A stretch of DNA of 11,276 bases from JBEVMS01 sp040508515 (GTDB taxonomy: Bacteria > Pseudomonadota > Gammaproteobacteria > Xanthomonadales > Rhodanobacteraceae): assembly GCA_040508515.1 (NCBI GenBank), contig JBEVMS010000118.1:1-11276 (forward strand). Reading direction: 5' to 3'. A program made the translations under genes and the position numbers. Under the pieces are notes generated by a model. That model was given only the letters and a program-made list of their open reading frames with translations, made no database searches and was not told the origin of the DNA. This document shows positions 7,056 to 11,276 of this stretch, piece by piece; the first letter of the stretch is position 1; every line of letters begins with the position of its first letter.

Positions 7056-7745
7056 ATGAACGGTGGACTGAACATTTTCAAGCTGGTCGCCGAAGCGAGC
7101 CTGCCCGTGCAGTTGGTAATGCTTGTGCTGCTGGGGTTCTCCTTCTTTTCCTGGGTGATCATCATCCGCAAATACGCTCAGCTCAAAGCGGCGATGCAGG
7201 ATGCGGAAACCTTCGAGGAGCGTTTCTGGTCGGGCGCCGATCTGGCCCAGCTGTTCCGTGAGGTCAGCGCCCGTGGCGGCAGCGCCGGCGGCATGGAGAA
7301 CGTGTTCGAATCGGGTTTCCGCGAGTTCGCCCGCCAGCGCCAGCGGCGCACCCACGATCTGCGCATCGTCGTCGAAGGCTCCGAGCGCGCCATGCGCGTG
7401 GCCGGAACGCGTGAGATCGGCAAGCTTGAGCGCAATCTGGAATTTCTCGCCAACGTCGGTTCGATCAGCCCCTACGTGGGCCTGTTCGGCACCGTGTGGG
7501 GCATCATGGGCGCGTTCCAGGGCCTGGGCGAGATGAAGGACGTGACCATCGCGGTGGTCGCGCCGCATATTTCCGAGGCGCTGATCGCCACGGCGATGGG
7601 CCTGTTCGCGGCGATTCCGGCGGTGTGGGCCTACAACCGCTACGCCAACAAGGTCGAGCGGGTGGCGTCGCGCTACGAGGTGTTCCAGGAAGAGTTCTCC
7701 TCGGTGCTGCAGCGACAGATCCAGACCGACGACGCGACGGCCTGA
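7056..7745 (+). CDS. tolQ: Tol-Pal system proton channel subunit TolQ
   Basis: Inner-membrane stator protein of the MotA/TolQ/ExbB family that, with TolR, uses the proton gradient to drive TolA. The protein has 229 residues (E. coli 230). Three membrane helices are visible (about 18-37, 132-153, 174-192) with a large cytoplasmic loop between the first two. The conserved GLFGTVWGIMGAFQ (142-155) holds Thr146, and ALIATAMGLFAAIPAV (175-190) holds Thr179, equivalent to the channel threonines T145 and T178 of E. coli. I chose ATG 7056 over a TTG at 7035, which would add seven residues; a GGAG (7040-7043) lies upstream, at a rather long 12-base spacing. The gene is nine bases from tolR. Confidence 0.97.
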   Translation: MNGGLNIFKLVAEASLPVQLVMLVLLGFSFFSWVIIIRKYAQLKAAMQDAETFEERFWSGADLAQLFREVSARGGSAGGMENVFESGFREFARQRQRRTHDLRIVVEGSERAMRVAGTREIGKLERNLEFLANVGSISPYVGLFGTVWGIMGAFQGLGEMKDVTIAVVAPHISEALIATAMGLFAAIPAVWAYNRYANKVERVASRYEVFQEEFSSVLQRQIQTDDATA

Positions 7746-7754
7746 GGCGCGGCC

Positions 7755-8213
7755 ATGGCCCTTCGCAACTCCGCGCGCCACAAGCGCCTCAAGCTCAAAT
7801 CCGAGATCAACGTCGTTCCCTATATCGACGTGATGCTGGTGCTGTTGATCATCTTCATGGTCACGGTGCCGGTGATCAATTCCAATGTCGACGTCAACCT
7901 GCCGCAGGCCAATGCCAAGTCACTGCAGGACAAGAAAGACCCCGTGATCGTCTCGGTCGGCAAGGACGGCAGCCTGTACCTGACCATGGACGGCGCCAAG
8001 AAAGAGCCGATCGACGCGGACGCGATGAAGACCAAGGTCGGCGCGTTCGTCAAGGTCAACCCGCAAGTGAGCGTGCTGGTCGCCGGCGACAAGGACGGTG
8101 ACTACGGCGGCGTCTACAAGGTGTTGGCCGATCTGCAGCAGGCCGGCGTCACCAAGGTCGGTCTGATGAGTCAGCCTGAGCAGGGCGCGGGCCCGTCCGA
8201 TGGACGAAAGTAA
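7755..8213 (+). CDS. tolR: Tol-Pal system protein TolR
   Basis: Inner-membrane partner of TolQ in the ExbD/TolR family, with one N-terminal helix and a periplasmic dimerising domain. The protein has 152 residues (E. coli 142). The short basic cytoplasmic tail is followed by EINVVPYIDVMLVLLIIFMV, in which Asp25 corresponds to the proton-carrying D23 of E. coli; the helix runs about 22-41. The rest is the periplasmic domain, ending in a short polar tail. GAGG (7744-7747), overlapping the tolQ stop, lies seven bases before ATG 7755. Its last 14 bases overlap the start of tolA in another frame. Confidence 0.97.
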   Translation: MALRNSARHKRLKLKSEINVVPYIDVMLVLLIIFMVTVPVINSNVDVNLPQANAKSLQDKKDPVIVSVGKDGSLYLTMDGAKKEPIDADAMKTKVGAFVKVNPQVSVLVAGDKDGDYGGVYKVLADLQQAGVTKVGLMSQPEQGAGPSDGRK

Positions 8214-9138
8214 GGGCACCTCGCGCGCGGTCATCCTGGCCGCGGTCCTGCATCTAGGCATCGTGGGGTTCCTATTCCTCGCGGTGCTGTCGTGCACGAC
8301 GTACGAAAAACTGTTCGAGACGCTGAGCTTGCCGGCGTCCTGGAATCCGATCACCTGTCCCAAGCCGATCGAGCTGCCCGGCCCGATCATCGAGGCGACC
8401 CTGGTCGGCCCCACGGGTAGCCCGCCGCCGAAAGCTGTGAAGGCCAAGCCGGTGCCCAATACCACCCCGCCGCCGCCCGCGGTGCCTCCGCCGACGCCGC
8501 CGCAGCAGGAGGTTCCCAAGGTCAAGCCGTTACCGCCGCCGCCGGAGCATCCGGATGTCAAGGACCAGGAAAAAGTGGTCGAGGATGCCGAGCAAAAGGC
8601 GGAGGCCAAGCAATTGCAGGACGAGAAAGAGCGCCAGCGTCAGGCTGAACTGGACGCGCAGGCGGCCAAGCAGAAGGAAGAGAAAAAGAAGCAACTGGAC
8701 CAACTGTTCGCCAAGATGGATGCCGCCGCGGCGCAGACCAAACAGGCGGAAAACGCCAAGAAGCAGGCCCAGCAACAGATGAAGGACCTGGCGGACGCCA
8801 AGGACAACGGACAGCCTGATCTGCCCAAACAGGCGCAGACCCAGACCGGCAACAACGGTCCGGACTCGTTGCAGGCCAAGTATCTGGCGGCGATTCAGAA
8901 CGCGGTCACGCAGAACTGGTTACGTCCGGATAACATGCCCAACACCGCATGCGTGGTGCATATCGTGCAAATACCGGGTGGCAACGTAATGAGTGCCAAG
9001 GTGGATCCGAGTTGCCCCTACGACGATGCTGGGCGGCGCTCCATCGAAAACGCCGTGCTGCGCGCTCAGCCGCTGCCGTATCAGGGTTTTGAGAGCGTGT
9101 TCCAGCGCACCATCGACTTTACTTTCAGGCCGCAATGA
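8200..9138 (+). CDS. tolA: Tol-Pal system protein TolA
   Basis: Periplasm-spanning link between TolQR and TolB/Pal. The protein has 312 residues, shorter than E. coli TolA (421). Order of parts: one membrane helix (about 9-30) containing His18 in AVLHLG, like the functional His22 of E. coli; a juxtamembrane segment with Cys32 and Cys53; a proline-rich stretch (about 71-119); a Lys/Glu/Gln/Ala-rich helical or coiled-coil region (about 120-203); and the C-terminal domain (about 221-312) with Cys251 and Cys272. ATG 8200 lies 14 bases inside the end of tolR and has no clear Shine-Dalgarno, so translation probably depends on coupling to tolR. The TGA stop overlaps the tolB ATG. Confidence 0.93.
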   Translation: MDESKGTSRAVILAAVLHLGIVGFLFLAVLSCTTYEKLFETLSLPASWNPITCPKPIELPGPIIEATLVGPTGSPPPKAVKAKPVPNTTPPPPAVPPPTPPQQEVPKVKPLPPPPEHPDVKDQEKVVEDAEQKAEAKQLQDEKERQRQAELDAQAAKQKEEKKKQLDQLFAKMDAAAAQTKQAENAKKQAQQQMKDLADAKDNGQPDLPKQAQTQTGNNGPDSLQAKYLAAIQNAVTQNWLRPDNMPNTACVVHIVQIPGGNVMSAKVDPSCPYDDAGRRSIENAVLRAQPLPYQGFESVFQRTIDFTFRPQ

Positions 9139-10460
9139 ATCAGCCCATGACCAAATTGAGCCGTGTGTTTGCCCTCGCCCTGCTACTGGTTGCCGCGTTG
9201 GTGGCTGGCCCGGTATCAGCCCAGTCGCTCAACGTGGATATCGTCGGCGGCCTCAAGACTGCCACGCCGATCGTAGTGGTGCCGTTCGCGCAGGCCGGTG
9301 GTGCGCCGCTGCCGACCGACATCGCCGATGTCATCCGCAACGATTTCAACCGCTCCGGCAAGTTCCGTTCGCTGGCCAAGAGCGACATCGTGGAGTCGCC
9401 CACCCGTGGTTCGGACATCAAGTTCGCCACCTGGCGCCTGCTCAAGCAGGACTACATCACCGTTGGGCGCATCAGTGACGCCGGTGGCGGCATGGTGCGG
9501 GTGGAGTACGAGCTGTGGGATGTCAACAAGCAGCAGAGCCTGCTGGCCCAGGCATTCACTGCGCCGTCCGGCGACCTGCGCGGCGTGGCGCATCAGATCG
9601 CCGATCAAATCTATGAAAAGATCACCGGCGTACGCGGCGCCTTCTGGACCCGGATCGCCTACGTCACGGCGGTTGGCCTGGGCAACAACACCGCCTATTC
9701 GCTGATCGTGGCCGATTCAGATGGCTATAACCCGCAAGTAGTGGCGCGTTCGCGCGAGTCACTGCTGTCGCCGGCGTGGTCGCCGGATGGCAAAAAGCTG
9801 GCCTACGTCTCTTTTGAGAGCGGCAATTCCAATATCTACATTCAAGACTTGACCACCGGCGCGCGGCAACTGGTGGAGGCGCATAAGGGCATCAACGGCG
9901 CCCCGGCGTTCTCGCCCGATGGCAGCAAGCTGGCGGTGTCGCTGTCGTTCCCCGGTAGCCCGCAGATCTTCGTGGTCGATCTGGGTAGCCGCCGCGAAAC
10001 CCAGTTGACCAAGGGCTATTCGATCAATACGGAGCCGGTCTGGTCGCCGGATGGCCAGAGCATCTATTTCACCTCCGATCGCTCCGGCAAACCGCAGATT
10101 TATCAAATTCCCATGGGCGGTGGCGAACCGCAGCGCATCAGCTTCCAGGGGCAGAACAACGCCAAGGCCTCGGTGAGCTACGACGGCAAGCAGATCGTGA
10201 TGGTGCAGGGCAACGGGAACGTGTATCGTATCGCCATCATGGACCGTAGTCTGGGCGGTCAGGTGCGTTTCATATCACCGGGTCCGATCGACGACAGTGC
10301 GACGTTCGCACCCAATGCAGGCATGCTGCTGTACGCCGCCACAGAAGGCAGCCGCGGAGTGCTGTATTCCGTGTCGAATGATGGACTGGTCCGGCAGCGG
10401 CTTGCACTTGCCGATGGCAATGTGCAGGAGCCGGCTTGGGGGCCTTATCGCCAGCGTTAA
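9135..10460 (+). CDS. tolB: Tol-Pal system periplasmic protein TolB
   Basis: Periplasmic beta-propeller protein that binds Pal and TolA in turn. The protein has 441 residues (E. coli 430). A Sec signal peptide is clear: basic N-region, hydrophobic stretch 11-25, and likely cleavage after VSA (residue 29) before Gln30. The N-terminal domain spans about 31-165. The propeller follows, with the repeated WSPDG/FSPDG blades at 215-219, 259-263 and 303-307 and weaker repeats to the end. ATG 9135 forms ATGA with the tolA stop and has CAGG (9126-9129) just upstream; ATG 9147 would still leave a usable signal peptide, but has no ribosome site. Two hairpins follow the TAA stop. Confidence 0.97.
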   Translation: MNQPMTKLSRVFALALLLVAALVAGPVSAQSLNVDIVGGLKTATPIVVVPFAQAGGAPLPTDIADVIRNDFNRSGKFRSLAKSDIVESPTRGSDIKFATWRLLKQDYITVGRISDAGGGMVRVEYELWDVNKQQSLLAQAFTAPSGDLRGVAHQIADQIYEKITGVRGAFWTRIAYVTAVGLGNNTAYSLIVADSDGYNPQVVARSRESLLSPAWSPDGKKLAYVSFESGNSNIYIQDLTTGARQLVEAHKGINGAPAFSPDGSKLAVSLSFPGSPQIFVVDLGSRRETQLTKGYSINTEPVWSPDGQSIYFTSDRSGKPQIYQIPMGGGEPQRISFQGQNNAKASVSYDGKQIVMVQGNGNVYRIAIMDRSLGGQVRFISPGPIDDSATFAPNAGMLLYAATEGSRGVLYSVSNDGLVRQRLALADGNVQEPAWGPYRQR

Positions 10461-10470
10461 GTAATCATTG

Positions 10471-10494
10471 CCACGACGCCTCAGGGCGTCGTGG
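10471..10494 (+). terminator. Strong hairpin just after tolB
   Basis: A perfect 10-bp stem CCACGACGCC (10471-10480) / GGCGTCGTGG (10485-10494) with a TCAG tetraloop begins 11 bases after the tolB stop. It is followed by TGTTGT, a weak and interrupted U-tract, so it may be a partial terminator or a 3'-end-protecting stem. Confidence 0.6.
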
Positions 10495-10502
10495 TGTTGT
10501 AT

Positions 10503-10541
10503 GCCAAGGATGGGCCTAAAGCCCGCCTTGGCGGGTTTTTT
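10503..10541 (+). terminator. Intrinsic terminator with a competing hairpin, between tolB and pal
   Basis: CCCGC (10522-10526) pairs with GCGGG (10531-10535) around CTTG, extended outward by a G-U and three A-U pairs, and runs into six T (10536-10541): a good rho-independent terminator. The same bases can instead form GCCAAGG (10503-10509) / CCTTGGC (10526-10532) enclosing GGGC (10512-10515) / GCCC (10521-10524). The two folds share 10526-10532 and exclude each other. Confidence 0.75.
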
Positions 10542-10570
10542 GGTTTTGGCCTAGGCGCGAAACGCTTATG

Positions 10571-10584
10571 GCCGGTGAGTCGGC
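10571..10584 (+). promoter_or_regulatory. Imperfect palindrome GCCGGTGAGTCGGC upstream of pal
   Basis: Arms GCCG and CGGC flank GTGAGT. It matches the perfect palindrome 63 bases downstream in 11 of 14 positions, so it may be a second, weaker binding site for the same protein. No regulator is known from the window. Confidence 0.35.
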
Positions 10585-10633
10585 AGCGTGGGACAGCGTC
10601 TCGTCGACCCATGGTTGGTGTGTGAAAATAACA

Positions 10634-10647
10634 GCCGGTTAACCGGC
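10634..10647 (+). promoter_or_regulatory. Perfect 14-base palindrome GCCGGTTAACCGGC upstream of pal
   Basis: The site reads identically on both strands, 69 bases before the pal ATG. A weak promoter-like pair, TTGGTG (10615-10620) and GTTAAC (10638-10643) at 17-base spacing, would put the -10 box inside the palindrome, as expected for an operator. As RNA it could also form a small stem, but without a loop it would be poor. Operator function is inferred. Confidence 0.45.
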
Positions 10648-10716
10648 GACCTCTGTCCCGTGCCCGTAATCGTTATCGACTGTCGGAACTCAAACCCGTT
10701 TGAAGGAACGTCACCC

Positions 10717-11229
10717 ATGAATAAGACCGTTCGCGTCGCCCTGGTCGCCCTGCTGTGTGTTGGCGCGGCCGCCTGCTCCAAGAAGCAGGAAGTCAAGCCG
10801 CAGCCGCAGGCTCCGGTTGAAACCACCCAGACTGCACCGGCTCCGGTGTCTGATGGCAAGTACACCCCGGCTGATCTCGACACCGACGCTTGCCTGCGTC
10901 AGCGCGTCGTGTACTTCGATTTCGATAAGACCGAAATCAAGCCGGAATTCCAGCAGATCATGGCGTGCCACGCTAAGTACCTGCAGGATCGTCCGATGGC
11001 CCAGGTCCGCCTGGAAGGCAACACCGACGAGCGCGGCACCCGTGAGTACAACCTGGGTCTGGGCGAGCGTCGTGCCAACGCTGTCGGCAGCGCGCTGGAA
11101 GCGGCCGGTGGTTCGGCCAGCCAGGTGACCGTGATCAGCTACGGCAAAGAGAAGCCGACCTGCCGCGAGCACAATGAAGAGTGCTGGGCCAAGAACCGTC
11201 GCGTCGAGATCGTTTACACGGCGAAGTAA
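10717..11229 (+). CDS. pal: Peptidoglycan-associated outer-membrane lipoprotein Pal
   Basis: Outer-membrane lipoprotein that grips peptidoglycan and is the target of TolB/TolA. The protein has 170 residues (E. coli 173). A lipoprotein signal peptide ends in the lipobox AAAC with Cys20 as the lipidated residue; Ser21 at +2 fits outer-membrane sorting. A linker rich in Pro, Gln and Thr (about 22-50) precedes the OmpA-like domain, with VVYFDFDKTEI (64-74) and the peptidoglycan-binding motif NTDERGTREYN followed by LGERRANAV. Besides Cys20 and Cys14 in the signal, the mature domain has Cys59, Cys84, Cys149 and Cys156. ATG 10717 is supported by AAGGA (10703-10707) nine bases upstream; a GTG at 10588 would add 43 residues that would disrupt the signal peptide. 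Terminators behind tolB suggest it has its own promoter. Confidence 0.97.
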   Translation: MNKTVRVALVALLCVGAAACSKKQEVKPQPQAPVETTQTAPAPVSDGKYTPADLDTDACLRQRVVYFDFDKTEIKPEFQQIMACHAKYLQDRPMAQVRLEGNTDERGTREYNLGLGERRANAVGSALEAAGGSASQVTVISYGKEKPTCREHNEECWAKNRRVEIVYTAK

Positions 11230-11276
11230 TGAAAAAGCGACTGGCTAACAGCATTACGGGCGTACATGTGCCAGCG
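11229..11276 (+). CDS. Start of a gene running off the window, probably CpoB/YbgF
   Basis: ATG 11229 overlaps the pal stop (TAATG) and opens a frame of 16 codons to the window edge, beginning MKKRLANSITG. In this conserved gene order the next gene is cpoB (ybgF), a periplasmic coordinator of Tol-Pal and peptidoglycan synthesis with a cleaved signal peptide. The basic N-terminus would suit a signal peptide, but its hydrophobic core is not yet visible. The name rests on position only. Confidence 0.5.
   Translation, partial: MKKRLANSITGVHVPA

Noticed and set aside
10588..10716. GTG-initiated extension of Pal
   Set aside because: It would put 43 residues in front of the lipoprotein signal peptide and bypass the AAGGA site before ATG 10717.

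Overview
The window is a piece of chromosome from a high-GC gammaproteobacterium, most likely the order Xanthomonadales and probably Rhodanobacteraceae (Dyella/Rhodanobacter-like). That placement is an inference from the YebC N-terminus (MGRGPSIEGRKN), the Kup gene inside the ruv cluster and general codon bias; I could not test it with a search. Every supported gene is on the + strand. All are chromosomal housekeeping genes, and I see no mobile element, CRISPR array, rRNA or tRNA.

Layout, left to right: the 3' end of aspS (aspartyl-tRNA synthetase), closed by an intrinsic terminator; a small alpha/beta hydrolase; yebC/pmpR; the Holliday-junction genes ruvC and ruvA; kup (K+ transporter); ruvB; ybgC (acyl-CoA thioesterase); then the cell-envelope genes tolQ, tolR, tolA, tolB; an unusually long tolB-pal intergenic region with two hairpin/terminator structures and two related palindromes; pal; and the first 16 codons of what is probably cpoB (ybgF). 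The order aspS-yebC-ruvC-ruvA-ruvB-ybgC-tolQRAB-pal-cpoB is an old gammaproteobacterial arrangement, known for example from Pseudomonas. The hydrolase and kup are additions to it.

Functionally there are two modules. RuvA tetramers load RuvB hexamers onto four-way DNA junctions, and RuvC cuts the migrated junction. TolQ-TolR (inner-membrane, pmf-driven stator) energise TolA, which spans the periplasm to TolB and the outer-membrane lipoprotein Pal, keeping the outer membrane drawn in during division; CpoB normally links this to peptidoglycan synthesis. Tight junctions (ruvC/ruvA TGATG, tolR/tolA 14-base overlap, tolA/tolB ATGA, pal/cpoB TAATG) point to translational coupling within each module.

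I found no evidence for a new multi-gene system. The parts most worth a second look are regulatory: the tolB-pal interval, the ruvB start region, and the promoter region of yebC. No stretch without a gene exceeds 300 bases; the longest is the 256 bases between tolB and pal.
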